Position numbers and translations under genes: made by a program. Of a stretch of 64,000 bases of DNA, positions 55,844 through 63,709 are shown in pieces. The notes below the pieces were generated by a model. That model made no database searches. It worked only from the letters and a program-made list of their open reading frames with translations, and was not told the origin of the DNA. Origin of the DNA: Hyphomicrobiales bacterium (lineage in GTDB: Bacteria; Pseudomonadota; Alphaproteobacteria; Rhizobiales; Kaistiaceae); contig JAFKKF010000006.1 of assembly GCA_017305635.1 (NCBI GenBank), positions 558,001 through 622,000 on the forward strand, read 5' to 3'. Positions within the stretch are counted from its first letter, which is position 1, and each line of letters opens with the position of its first letter.

Positions 55844-56386
55844 ATGTCCGATTTCTGGGTCTTTGGCTACGGATCGCTGATGTGGCGGCCGGGCTTCGAT
55901 CACCTTGCCGCGGTGCCGGCCCGGCTCAGCGGAATGCACCGATCCCTTTGTGTCTATTCGTGGTTTCATCGCGGCACGAAGGAACTGCCGGGGCTGGTCC
56001 TCGGCCTCGACCGGGGAGGGGCGTGCCGGGGCATGGCCTTCCGGGTCGCCGGGGGAGAGCGCGCGCGGGTGCTCGACTACCTGCGGGAGCGGGAACTGGT
56101 CACGTCCGCCTATCACGAGGTCGAGCGGCCGGTGCGGCTGCGGCAGCCGGGCGAGCCGGAGGTCGCCGCGATCACCTACGTGGTCGATCGGCGTCATGAG
56201 CAATATGCCGGAAAACTGACGCCGGAACAGCTACTTGAGCAGATCCGCGGACGGGTCGGCAAGTCCGGCGGCAATGCCGAATACGTGCTCAACACGGTGC
56301 GCCACATGAAAAGCCTCGGCGTGCGGGACGCGGTGCTGGAATGGCTGGCGGAACGCCTCGAAGGCGAGGTCAGGCGGCCAGCCTGA
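55844..56386 (+). CDS. Gamma-glutamylcyclotransferase, ChaC-like
   Basis: A 180-residue gamma-glutamyl cyclotransferase fold protein. It has the substrate loop VFGYGSLMWRPGF at the N-terminus (ChaC signature), LVLGLDRGGACRGMAFRV and a Glu in LRERELVTSAYHEV that corresponds to the catalytic acid. ChaC proteins cleave gamma-glutamyl bonds, chiefly of glutathione. ATG 55844 begins the conserved text; an ATG at 55823 is also possible. Its 3' end overlaps the next gene on the other strand by 17 bp. Confidence 0.88.
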   Translation: MSDFWVFGYGSLMWRPGFDHLAAVPARLSGMHRSLCVYSWFHRGTKELPGLVLGLDRGGACRGMAFRVAGGERARVLDYLRERELVTSAYHEVERPVRLRQPGEPEVAAITYVVDRRHEQYAGKLTPEQLLEQIRGRVGKSGGNAEYVLNTVRHMKSLGVRDAVLEWLAERLEGEVRRPA

Positions 56387-56720
56387 CCGGGGCGGCGGAA
56401 AGGTCGGCGATGGCCTGGCGGCGGTCTTCCTCGGTCGCCGCGAGGAGGTGTACGAAGACCTTGTCGCCGGGCGCCCTGTTCGGGCGCGCGGGATCGGATT
56501 CGCCTTCATCGCCAATGGCATAGACGGCGCGGGCGCGAAGGCGACCTTCCGCCATCGGCTCGGCGTGGATGACGATGACCGACCGGAAATCCGCCAATGA
56601 TTCCGAGGGGATGGCGGTAAACAGGTAGCGCCGCCCCGAGGTCCCGCGCCAGTAGCGGTAGCGATAGCCAAGCCCGGCATTCCGGGCCGATTCCGGGGCG
56701 TCTTCCGACAGAAGGGACAT
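56370..56720 (-). CDS. Uncharacterised protein under a LexA-type promoter
   Basis: A 116-residue soluble protein, family not recognised. The core is RNAGLGYRYRYWRGTSGRRY, then LFTAIPSESLADFRSVIVIH and a 20-residue charged region, ending HLLAATEEDRRQAIADLSAA. The start is ATG 56720: the promoter is directly upstream (56740-56768), its predicted transcription start is about 56733, and GGTGACGG is 4-11 bp before the ATG. A longer frame opening at 56870 would place the promoter inside it. Convergent with the ChaC-like gene. The regulatory signal suggests a DNA-damage role; no biochemical function can be named. Confidence 0.7.
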   Translation of the reverse strand: MSLLSEDAPESARNAGLGYRYRYWRGTSGRRYLFTAIPSESLADFRSVIVIHAEPMAEGRLRARAVYAIGDEGESDPARPNRAPGDKVFVHLLAATEEDRRQAIADLSAAPVRLAA

Positions 56721-56734
56721 ATCCGTCACCATAG

Positions 56735-56768
56735 GAACAAAGATAGAACACTCGCCGCCCGGGTGCAA
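56735..56768 (-). promoter_or_regulatory. SOS promoter: LexA box overlapping the -10
   Basis: Minus strand: -35 TTGCAC (56768-56763), 17 bp, -10 TATCTT (56745-56740). The alphaproteobacterial LexA box GTTC-N7-GTTC is at 56749-56735 (GTTCTATCTTTGTTC), covering the -10 element, which is the arrangement expected for LexA repression. It is 15 bp upstream of the ATG at 56720. Confidence 0.75.
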
Positions 56769-56908
56769 TGGCTCGGCTCTGATTCGGGCGAAATTGAGAG
56801 GCGAGACGGCGTGAGATGGTCGGTGAATCGGCCCGGGACAAGGGCGGACGCTCTGCGAGACGCGCGACAAGGCTCACGAAAGCGGCGGTCGCGGAACGCG
56901 GGCGGACA

Positions 56909-57688
56909 CTATGGGGAAAGGGCCGAGATGCGCGCGGACGCTTCGGGAGACAGCGCCGGGACGGGGGCGGTGCAGCTCGCCTCGAGGAGGAGCCGGTCGG
57001 ATGCCGATTCGATCGTCCCGGTCAGTTGGTCGAGGAAGGCGCGCGAGGTCATTCCCGGTGGGATGGGGGGCAGGTACTCGACGATGATGGTCCCAGGGTA
57101 GCGGAGGAATTTCCGGCGCGGCCAGTAGAGGCCCGAATTGAGGGCGACCGGCAGGACCGGAATGGCGAGGGCGCGGTAGAGGTGGGCGACGCCGCCCTGG
57201 TAGTCGGGCGGGGCGCCGGGCGCCCGGCGGGTGCCCTCGGGGAAGATGACGATCTGGCGACCCCTGGCGAGCTCTTCCCTGGCGCGCTCGGTAATGGTGC
57301 GGAGCGCCCTGGTGCCGGCCTTGCGGTCGACATGGATCATGCCGGCCTTGATGGTGTACTGGCCCCAGATCGGGATCCACTTCAACTGGCTCTTGATGAC
57401 GAAGGTGGCGTCGGGAAAGAGCGGGACGAGGGCGAAGGTCTCCCAGGCCGACTGATGCTTGGAGGCGATGAGGAAGGTGCCGGAGGGAACGTTGTCGCGA
57501 CCGCGCACTTCGTAGGTGAGCCCGACGATCACCTTGAGGAGCCACAGGACGACCCGCGCCCAGGTCCTGACCACCCACATGGCGAAGCCCTGCGGCAGGA
57601 TGAAATAGACCGGCAGCGGCAGGAGCAGGCAGATGGCGGTCGCCACGTAGAAGGCGATGTTGAAGAGGAGCGAGCGGAGGAAGAGCAT
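56909..57688 (-). CDS. plsC: 1-acyl-sn-glycerol-3-phosphate acyltransferase
   Basis: Acylates lysophosphatidic acid to phosphatidic acid. The 259-residue membrane-associated protein has an N-terminal hydrophobic region, SKHQSAWETFAL (the HxxxxD/E motif), FVIKSQLKWIPIWGQY, VDRKAG, VIFPEGTRRAPG and the PVALNSGLYW block. An AGPAT type. It lies downstream of the YdcF-like gene with 24 bp between, likely one transcript. Confidence 0.92.
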   Translation of the reverse strand: MLFLRSLLFNIAFYVATAICLLLPLPVYFILPQGFAMWVVRTWARVVLWLLKVIVGLTYEVRGRDNVPSGTFLIASKHQSAWETFALVPLFPDATFVIKSQLKWIPIWGQYTIKAGMIHVDRKAGTRALRTITERAREELARGRQIVIFPEGTRRAPGAPPDYQGGVAHLYRALAIPVLPVALNSGLYWPRRKFLRYPGTIIVEYLPPIPPGMTSRAFLDQLTGTIESASDRLLLEASCTAPVPALSPEASARISALSP

Positions 57689-57712
57689 CGTCGCCTGTCG
57701 TCGTCGCCTGTC

Positions 57713-58423
57713 TCAGGGGCCGTTCACGGTGGCGGCGACGTCTTCCGCTCTCGCCGGTTCGGAGGCGGCGAGGAGGCCGCGCGTCTCGGCCCAGAGGAAC
57801 TTGCCGTATTCGCGGACGAGCAGGCTGAAGGTCTCCGGATCGCGCCACCAGCGCGCCATGTGCAGTCCGGGATTGCTGACCGGGAAGGGAATGAGCCGCT
57901 TGCCGGGCATGGCCTGGGCGAGCTCGGTCATGGAGCGCGGCATGTGGTAGTCGCTGGTGACGACGATCAGCGTGGTGAAGCCGCGCTCGTCGGCCCAGGC
58001 GCGGGTCTCGGCGGCATTGCCGATGGTGTCGCGCGCCTCGCGGCCGAGGTCGACGCAGCATTCGAGGACATGGCGGAGGCTCCTGTCGACGCCCTGCGAA
58101 ATCGCGCCGAGGGTGACCGCCGGATTGACGCCGGAGATGAGGAGGCGATCGGCGCGGCCCTCGGCGAGGAGCTGGAGGGCGCCGTCGATGCGCGCGGTGC
58201 CGCCGGTGAGCACCACGATGCCCTCGGCGCGGGGGTCGGCCGGCTGGGTCGCGGCGACGATGCTCTCGGCGAAGAAGACGAAGCCGAGGGCGAGAGCGAA
58301 GAGGCCGGCGCCGACGACCATGACGAGGAGACGGGCGAAGGGACGCCGCCGGCGGCCGGACGGCGGTCCGGACGCGCGCGATCCCGTCGGCGCTGGAGCC
58401 TCTTCGCGGGTGGCCTCGATCAT
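57713..58423 (-). CDS. YdcF/SanA-like DUF218 membrane protein
   Basis: A 236-residue protein with a cytoplasmic Arg-rich N-terminus, one anchor (FARLLVMVVGAGLFALALGFV) and a DUF218 domain. Seen: IVVLTGGTARIDGALQLLAEGRADRLLISG, and LVVTSDYHMPRSMTE-like IVVTSDYHMPRSMTEL, the conserved SDxxHxxR signature. Members (ElyC, SanA, YdcF) act in envelope biology with unknown reactions. Between ftsX and plsC on the same strand. Confidence 0.88.
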   Translation of the reverse strand: MIEATREEAPAPTGSRASGPPSGRRRRPFARLLVMVVGAGLFALALGFVFFAESIVAATQPADPRAEGIVVLTGGTARIDGALQLLAEGRADRLLISGVNPAVTLGAISQGVDRSLRHVLECCVDLGREARDTIGNAAETRAWADERGFTTLIVVTSDYHMPRSMTELAQAMPGKRLIPFPVSNPGLHMARWWRDPETFSLLVREYGKFLWAETRGLLAASEPARAEDVAATVNGP

Positions 58424-58473
58424 TTCGGGGAGGATGGTATCGGAAAAAGGCGACGGCTTGGCAAGCGAGGCGC

Positions 58474-59439
58474 TCAGTCGGTGTCGGCGAGGTAGCCGTA
58501 GACGGTGAGACGCGAGGTGACGGCGGTCATCACGGCGATCAGGAAAGCGATGGCGAGCGCGCCGAAATAGCCGACCGGGCCGATGGAGAAGCGGCCGAAC
58601 AGAGCGGTGAACTGGTCGCCGTCGGCGCCGCCGACCGAGGGGCCGATGACGAAGGAGATGAGGGCGAAGAGGAGGCAGGCGGCGCCGGCGCCGGCAAGGC
58701 CCCCCTTGAGGCCGAGCAGCAGGAAGTGGCGCTGGAACTCGCGGGCGATGTAGCCGTCCTCGGCGCCGACGAAATGGAGCACCGAGACGACGTCGCGATT
58801 CGATGTCATGGCGCCGCGTGTGGCGAAGATGACCGAGAGGACGGTGGCAACGAAGACGAGGACGAGGATGGCGACGCCGACGAGCACGGTGGCATTGGCC
58901 ATGGTCTGCAGGCGCGAGGTCCAGCTGCGGTGATCGTCGAGGGTGGCGCCGTGGACCTGCGTGCGCAGCCGGTTCTCCAGCGCGGCGAGATCGACGCCGG
59001 AGGGATCGCCGAGATGGACGACGATGAGGCGCGGGATCGGCAGGTCGGCGAGGTCGAGGCCGGTGCCGAGCCAGGGCTCGAGGAGGCGGGCGTTCGCCTT
59101 GTCGTCGAGCACCTCGGCGCTGGCGACGCCGGGCGCCTGGCTCGCGATGGTCGCGGCCCGCTCCGCCTCGGCGGCGAGGTCGACGCCCTCGGTCGGGCGG
59201 ACCTGGATGGTGATCTCGCGCAGGATGTCGCTCTGCCAGTCGCGCGATGCGTCGCGCACCAGCGTCACGGCGCCGAGCGTCAGGCAGGCGAGGAAGCTCA
59301 TGATGGCGACGACGGCGACCAGCGCATTGCCGGAGATGGTCCCCTCGGGCACGAGCTGACCCGCCCGCCGGATCGCCTGACGGGTCTGGCGCCGGTGGGC
59401 AGCCGCCTGGAGCCGATGCGCCAGGTCGGCGTCAGTCAT
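58474..59439 (-). CDS. ftsX: Cell division protein FtsX
   Basis: Membrane partner of FtsE, activating periplasmic murein hydrolases at division. The 321-residue protein has a basic N-terminal cytoplasmic part (HRLQAAAHRRQTRQAIRRAGQ), a first span, a large extracytoplasmic loop (VRPTEGVDLAAEAERAATIA) and three C-terminal spans with the permease-like VLHFVGAEDGYIAREFQRHFLLLGLKGGL (split). The ATG at 59439 overlaps the ftsE stop by 8 bp. Confidence 0.92.
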   Translation of the reverse strand: MTDADLAHRLQAAAHRRQTRQAIRRAGQLVPEGTISGNALVAVVAIMSFLACLTLGAVTLVRDASRDWQSDILREITIQVRPTEGVDLAAEAERAATIASQAPGVASAEVLDDKANARLLEPWLGTGLDLADLPIPRLIVVHLGDPSGVDLAALENRLRTQVHGATLDDHRSWTSRLQTMANATVLVGVAILVLVFVATVLSVIFATRGAMTSNRDVVSVLHFVGAEDGYIAREFQRHFLLLGLKGGLAGAGAACLLFALISFVIGPSVGGADGDQFTALFGRFSIGPVGYFGALAIAFLIAVMTAVTSRLTVYGYLADTD

Positions 59440-60091
59440 AGACCGTGAGCCGGCCTTCTTCGAGGACGAGCCGCCGTGCATTGAACTGGTTCATCAGGTT
59501 GATGTCGTGGGTGGCGATGACGACCGAGGTTCCCAATCGGTTGAGTTCTACGAAGAGACGCATGAGGCGCCGCGCGAGCGGCGGATCGACGTTGCCGGTA
59601 GGCTCGTCGGCGAGCAGGATCTCCGGCTTGCCGATGAGCGCCCGCGCTATGGCGGCGCGCTGCTTCTCGCCGCCCGAGAGGACCGGCGGGAAGGCGTGCA
59701 TGCGGTCGCCGAGCCCGACCCAGCGCAGGAGTTCTATCACATCGGCGCGGTAGCTCGTCTCCTCCTGTCCGAGGACGCGGAGCGGCAGCGCGATGTTCTC
59801 GAAGGTGGTCAGGTGGTCGAGCAGGCGGAAATCCTGGAAGACGACGCCGATGCGGCGGCGCACCTCGGGAAGGTCATTGCGCGAAAGCGTGGCGGCATCG
59901 CGACCGAAGACGGTGATCAGGCCGCGGGACGGCTTCAGCGAGAGGAAGAAGAGGCGGATGAGCGAGGTCTTGCCGGCGCCGGAAGGGCCGGTGAGGAACT
60001 GGAACGACTTCGGCCCGACCTCGAAATTGATGTCGCGCAGAATCTCCGGTCCCGTGCCGTAGCGAAGGCCGACATTGTCGAAACGAATCAC
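59432..60091 (-). CDS. ftsE: Cell division ATP-binding protein FtsE
   Basis: ABC ATPase of the FtsEX complex. The 219-residue protein has Walker A TGPSGAGKTSLIRLF, signature LSGGEKQRAAIARAL, Walker B ILLADEPTGNVDP and H-loop IATHDINLM. Typical length for FtsE. A CtrA-type box lies 213 bp upstream (60304-60318), between ftsE and the divergent zinc-ribbon gene. Confidence 0.95.
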   Translation of the reverse strand: MIRFDNVGLRYGTGPEILRDINFEVGPKSFQFLTGPSGAGKTSLIRLFFLSLKPSRGLITVFGRDAATLSRNDLPEVRRRIGVVFQDFRLLDHLTTFENIALPLRVLGQEETSYRADVIELLRWVGLGDRMHAFPPVLSGGEKQRAAIARALIGKPEILLADEPTGNVDPPLARRLMRLFVELNRLGTSVVIATHDINLMNQFNARRLVLEEGRLTVYD

Positions 60092-60303
60092 ATGCGCCTC
60101 GCTGCCTCAGCGTCTCCACGAGCCAGTGGAGCGAATTTGACATTCGATCCCGTGCCCGGGAGAGCGCTGTTCAACTGTCAAATTCAAAGCTCCACTAGAA
60201 TCAAATGCTTGCTACTGGACCCTTTGATGCCGGCATTTGCTCCAGCGTTCAGTCCCAGCGGAAGCAAATGCCGGAATCGGACCACTAGTTCGCCAGACCA
60301 CCC

Positions 60304-60318
60304 TTAAGGCTCTGTTAA
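60304..60318. promoter_or_regulatory. Perfect CtrA-type box, TTAA-N7-TTAA
   Basis: TTAA (60304-60307), GGCTCTG, TTAA (60315-60318), an exact full site, in the intergenic region between divergent ftsEX and the zinc-ribbon gene (131 bp before its ATG). A TTAACC half-site follows at about 60393. In alphaproteobacteria CtrA controls cell-cycle genes. Confidence 0.6.
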
Positions 60319-60448
60319 CGATCGGACCAGAAATCCCGTCGGTCCAAGGGGAGGAATGGCGGGATTCGGCCAAAAGTATGGTTTCCACGGCGTTAACCAA
60401 TGCGCGGCTAGGTTCGGGGCAGGCAATTCGCCGCAGGAGGCCGAACCC

Positions 60449-61117
60449 ATGCTTCGCCGCTGCCCGCAATGCGCCCGGCTCTACGATGCCGAGGCCTCGA
60501 GGCCGTGTCCCACCTGCGCGGCGGGCCGGGCGCCGGCCCGGCTCGTCCGCCAGCCGCCGCTGATCATCGAGGGCGAGGTCGTCCGCGCCGGGGCGAGCCT
60601 GCCGCCGGCGTCGCGCCAGCCGGCGGCAAGGAAGGCCGCCGAGATGTGGGCCTCGTCCGGCGGCGAGGCCGGCCGCGAGATCGGCTTCCACCGGCCGGCG
60701 GCGCCGTCGCGGGCCCGCGGTCTCGCGACCGGCGTGGCGCTCGCCCTCATCGTCGGCGTGACGATCCCGATCGCCGCCGCCATTCCCGGGATCGCGGCGC
60801 TTTTCGCGCGCACCGACGCCGTGGTGGTCGAGCGGGTCGAGAGCGCGACCATGGTGGTCGGCGGGGAAAGCGCCCTCGTCGTCACCGGAACGCTGACCAA
60901 CCCGTCGAGCCGCGAGCTGCCGGTTCCGGCCGTGCGGGTGGCGCTGAAGGGCGGCGAGGGGGAAGAGGCCTATTCCTGGACCGTGGAGCCGGAGGCGCTG
61001 ACGCTGGCGCCGGGGGCCTCGGTGAGCTTCCGCTCGGCGCTCCGGAACCCGGTTTCGGGCTCGCCGCGGGTAGTGGTAAGCCTCGTGCCGAGGGAACAAC
61101 GAATCGGAATGCGCTAG
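60449..61117 (+). CDS. Zinc-ribbon (MJ0042-like) membrane protein with DUF3426-like domain
   Basis: A 222-residue protein with an N-terminal zinc ribbon (RCPQCARLYDAEASRPCPTC, Cys pairs CxxC and CxxC), a proline/alanine-rich linker, one central membrane helix (GLATGVALALIVGVTIPIAAA), and a C-terminal beta-rich domain with VVTGTLTNPSSRELPVPAVRV and GASVSFRSALRNP. This fits MJ0042/DUF3426 proteins found next to ftsE in Rhizobiales. GGAGG precedes the ATG at 60449. Its TAG lies at the edge of the repeat block 61114-61218. Confidence 0.83.
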   Translation: MLRRCPQCARLYDAEASRPCPTCAAGRAPARLVRQPPLIIEGEVVRAGASLPPASRQPAARKAAEMWASSGGEAGREIGFHRPAAPSRARGLATGVALALIVGVTIPIAAAIPGIAALFARTDAVVVERVESATMVVGGESALVVTGTLTNPSSRELPVPAVRVALKGGEGEEAYSWTVEPEALTLAPGASVSFRSALRNPVSGSPRVVVSLVPREQRIGMR

Positions 61118-61218
61118 AGCCGATCACCGTTTCAGGGAAACGGCTATCGGCTCCAAGTTATTGTTTTATCGCTCTTCCGGACGGAAAACCGCTTCGCACT
61201 TTTCCTGGAAACGCTCTA
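61115..61218. repeat. Composite repeat: hairpin module plus 50-bp dispersed repeat, copy 2
   Basis: 61117-61153 is a nearly perfect stem-loop (GAGCCGAT / ATCGGCTC outer, CCGTTTC / GAAACGG inner). A linker TATTGTTTTATC follows, then 61169-61218 is the inverted copy of the repeat at 54683-54732 (one mismatch in 50 bases). The block starts in the stop codon of the zinc-ribbon gene and ends flush with the hpt start codon. Confidence 0.85.
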
Positions 61219-61758
61219 ATGCCTGTCGTACGGGACCGCAACATAAGGGTGCTCATCGACCCGGCGACGATCGCGGCGCGCAATGCCGAGATGGCGCGCG
61301 AGGTGGCCGAGGCCGGCTACAACAACCTTCTCGTCATCTCGATCCTGAAGGGCAGCTTCGTCTTCGCGGCCGACCTGATCCGCGCGCTCCACTGGGCGGG
61401 CATCGCGCCGGAGGTCGAGTTCCTGTCGCTGTCGAGCTACCGCGAGGGCACGGTGTCGTCGGGCGCCGTCACGGTGGTGCGCGACATCGAGAGCGACGTC
61501 GGCGGCCGCGACGTCCTGCTCATCGACGACATCCTCGAATCGGGCCGCACGCTCGCCTTCGCGCGCGAGATGATGCTGTCGCGGGGCGCCGCCCGCGTCG
61601 GCATCGCGGTGCTCCTCGACAAGCCGGGCCATCGCGCCGCGGCGATCGATGCCGACCATGTCGGCTTCATGTGCCCGGACCTGTTCGTGGTCGGCTACGG
61701 CATGGACGTGGCGCATGCCTTCCGCGAGCTGCCCTTCGTCGGGGTGGTGGAGGAGTAG
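61219..61758 (+). CDS. hpt: Hypoxanthine phosphoribosyltransferase
   Basis: Purine salvage enzyme making IMP (and GMP) from PRPP. The 179-residue protein has VLIDPATIAARNAEMAREV, LVISILKGSFVFAADLIRAL (pyrophosphate loop), EVEFLSLSSYREGT, the PRPP loop DVLLIDDILESGRTL and YGMDVAHAFRELPFVG. Its ATG at 61219 immediately follows the repeat; the only ribosome-site-like string (GGAAACG) is part of the repeat itself. Confidence 0.93.
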   Translation: MPVVRDRNIRVLIDPATIAARNAEMAREVAEAGYNNLLVISILKGSFVFAADLIRALHWAGIAPEVEFLSLSSYREGTVSSGAVTVVRDIESDVGGRDVLLIDDILESGRTLAFAREMMLSRGAARVGIAVLLDKPGHRAAAIDADHVGFMCPDLFVVGYGMDVAHAFRELPFVGVVEE

Positions 61759-61809
61759 GGCGCTTCGGTGTTGGTTCCTGTGCGCGCCTGCTTGTGACAC
61801 ACGACCTCT

Positions 61810-61970
61810 GTGCTGGTCATGCCAAGGCTTGACCTTGGCACCCAAGAATCCAGATTCACGGGCTCTTCGAAATACGCTGCGGAAGGCAAGGTGGAGCCTC
61901 CGCGGGGAAGAACTGCGTTGCGGAGGGCGAATCTTTGGGTGCCAAGGTCAAGCCTTGGCATGACCAGCAC
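61810..61970. repeat. 161-bp element with perfect 36-bp inverted arms
   Basis: Arms 61810-61845 (beginning GTGCTGGTCATGCCAAGG) and 61935-61970 are exact reverse complements, separated by an 89-bp centre. It lies downstream of hpt and of the convergent SDR gene. The arms have the GTCATGCC...CTTGACC..GGCA character of intergenic inverted repeats common in alphaproteobacterial genomes. No transposase is present; a MITE-like or RNA-hairpin element is possible. Confidence 0.85.
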
Positions 61971-61999
61971 CGGGGGGCGCCTCGCTGGGCCGGTTTGCG

Positions 62000-62776
62000 C
62001 TATCCATATCTTCCCGCGGAGAGGCCGCCATCGGCGATGATGGTCTGGCCGTGGATGTAGGAGGCGTCGTCGGAGGCGAGGAAGGCGATGACCGCCGCCA
62101 TCTCCTCGGCCTCGCCGACGCGGCCGACGGGGATGATCCTGGCCATGGCCGCCTCGATCGACGGGTCCTCCTTGAAGTTGGCGTTCATCGGCGTGTGGAT
62201 GGCGCCGGGGGCGATGGCGTTGACGCGGATGCCGTCGCGCGCGTAGCGAAGCGCGAGCGTGCGGACCATGCCGTCGAGGCCCGACTTCGACATGATGTAG
62301 GCGATGGCCGAGGTCTCGACCGGCAGGATGCCCTGGACGGAAGCGGTCTGGACGATGGCGCCGGGCTTCCGCTGGTCGAGGAAGTGCTGGATGGCGGCCT
62401 GGCAGCAGAGGAAAGCGCCGCGGAAATTGACCGCCATGATGCGGTCGAACTCGGCGGTGGTAGCCTCGTGCGGCTCGTGGACGATCTTGATGCCGGCATT
62501 GCTGACGAGCACGTCGAGGCCGCCGAGGGAATCGATCGCGTCGGCGAAGAGCTCGTCGACCTGGTCCTCGTCGGCGATGTCGGCCGGCGCCAGCACATGG
62601 CCGCCATCGGGATTGGCGAGGAGCAGTTCCTCGACGAGGTCCTCGGCGGGGCCGGGATCGCCGATGAAGTTGATCGCGACGCTGGCGCCCTCGCGGGCGA
62701 AGCGCATGGCGGTCGCCCGCCCGATCCCGGTCGCGCCGCCGGTCACCAGGACGCGCTTCCCCTGCAATCCCCGCAT
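62000..62776 (-). CDS. SDR-family oxidoreductase, glucose 1-dehydrogenase-like
   Basis: A classical short-chain dehydrogenase of 258 residues: cofactor motif VTGGATGIGRATAMRF, NAG in DVLVSNAGIKI, catalytic Tyr-x3-Lys in AIAYIMSKSGLDG, SIR-type AIAPGAIHTPMN and the C-terminal DGGLSAGRYG. Substrate unknown. ATG 62776 is preceded by GGGAGG. The long frame that runs upstream (to 63976) is an antisense shadow. Confidence 0.92.
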   Translation of the reverse strand: MRGLQGKRVLVTGGATGIGRATAMRFAREGASVAINFIGDPGPAEDLVEELLLANPDGGHVLAPADIADEDQVDELFADAIDSLGGLDVLVSNAGIKIVHEPHEATTAEFDRIMAVNFRGAFLCCQAAIQHFLDQRKPGAIVQTASVQGILPVETSAIAYIMSKSGLDGMVRTLALRYARDGIRVNAIAPGAIHTPMNANFKEDPSIEAAMARIIPVGRVGEAEEMAAVIAFLASDDASYIHGQTIIADGGLSAGRYG

Positions 62777-62914
62777 CGTGCCGCCCTCCCGACGAATTCC
62801 CGAAGGAGCTTGCCGCCGGTGCGGCCAAACGGCAAGGGCGGGCGGTTGGACGCCCGGAACCGGGACAGTGGCGGCGAAAGCGCCTATACCGGGCGCCGAA
62901 AGCGAGGCTGTCAC

Positions 62915-63109
62915 ATGAACGGGTTCCTGCACGGGCTGACCGGCGTGCTCATCGCCGCGGTCGCCATCGTCCTCGTCCTCGGGGTGGTCAACATGATGCG
63001 CGGCGCCTCGCCGAACCGCTCGCAGACGCTGATGCGCTGGCGGGTGCTCCTCCAGTTCGCGGCGATCATCGTGATGATGACGGCGCTCTATTTCGCCAAC
63101 CGGCACTGA
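62915..63109 (+). CDS. Twin transmembrane (HIG1-like) small protein
   Basis: A 64-residue protein with two hydrophobic segments (GLTGVLIAAVAIVLVLGVVNM and LLQFAAIIVMMTALYF) joined by MRGASPNRSQTLMRWRV. This two-span layout with a basic loop and the MRWRVLLQF string matches the twin transmembrane / HIG1-type family of alphaproteobacteria, associated with respiratory complexes. The stop is 9 bp before the adenosyltransferase ATG. Confidence 0.82.
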   Translation: MNGFLHGLTGVLIAAVAIVLVLGVVNMMRGASPNRSQTLMRWRVLLQFAAIIVMMTALYFANRH

Positions 63110-63118
63110 GGAAGCGCC

Positions 63119-63682
63119 ATGGTGACGCTGAACCGCATCTATACGCGCACCGGCGACGATGGCGGCTCGGCGCTCGGCAACGGCGAGCGGCGGCCGAAAT
63201 CGGACCAGCGGTTCGCGGCCATCGGGACGGTCGACGAGGTGAATGCGACGGTTGGGCTGGCGCGGCTCGCCGCGACGGGGGCGACGGACGCGATGCTGGC
63301 GCGCATCCAGAACGACCTCTTCGACCTCGGCGCCGACCTCGCCGTGCCCGAGGTCGAGAAGCGGCCGCGCGAGCGGCTGAGGATCGTCGATGCCCAGGTC
63401 GCGCGGCTGGAGGCCGAGATCGACCAGATGAACGAGAATCTGGCGCCGCTCACCTCCTTCGTGCTGCCAGGGGGCACGCCGCTCGCCGCGAGCCTTCACC
63501 TCTGCCGGACGGTGGCGAGGCGGGCCGAGCGCGAGATGGTGGCGCTCGCCGCCCTCGAGACGCTGAACGAGCAGGCGCTCCGCTACCTCAACCGGCTCTC
63601 CGACTTCTTCTTCGTCGCCGCCCGATTTGCCAATGATGGCGGGGCGGGCGATGTTCTCTGGGTGCCGGGCGGGAATCGCTGA
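63119..63682 (+). CDS. Cob(I)yrinic acid a,c-diamide adenosyltransferase (PduO type)
   Basis: Transfers the 5'-deoxyadenosyl group from ATP to cob(I)alamin. The 187-residue helix bundle starts LNRIYTRTGDDGGSALGNGER (ATP-binding), then GTVDEVNATVGLAR, LFDLGADLAVP, VLPGGTPLAASLHLCRTVARRAER and NRLSDFFFVAARF, all PduO-type signatures. ATG 63119 has GAGG just upstream, overlapping the preceding stop, so it is probably coupled to the small membrane protein. Confidence 0.93.
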   Translation: MVTLNRIYTRTGDDGGSALGNGERRPKSDQRFAAIGTVDEVNATVGLARLAATGATDAMLARIQNDLFDLGADLAVPEVEKRPRERLRIVDAQVARLEAEIDQMNENLAPLTSFVLPGGTPLAASLHLCRTVARRAEREMVALAALETLNEQALRYLNRLSDFFFVAARFANDGGAGDVLWVPGGNR

Positions 63683-63709
63683 TCTCCGCGACGGGACGGA
63701 GGACGCCCC

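Noticed and set aside
61810-62040. Plus-strand frame starting MLVMPRLDLGTQ
   Set aside because: It is created by translating the arms of the inverted-repeat element; frames starting MPRLDxG are a known artefact of this repeat type and have no coding support.
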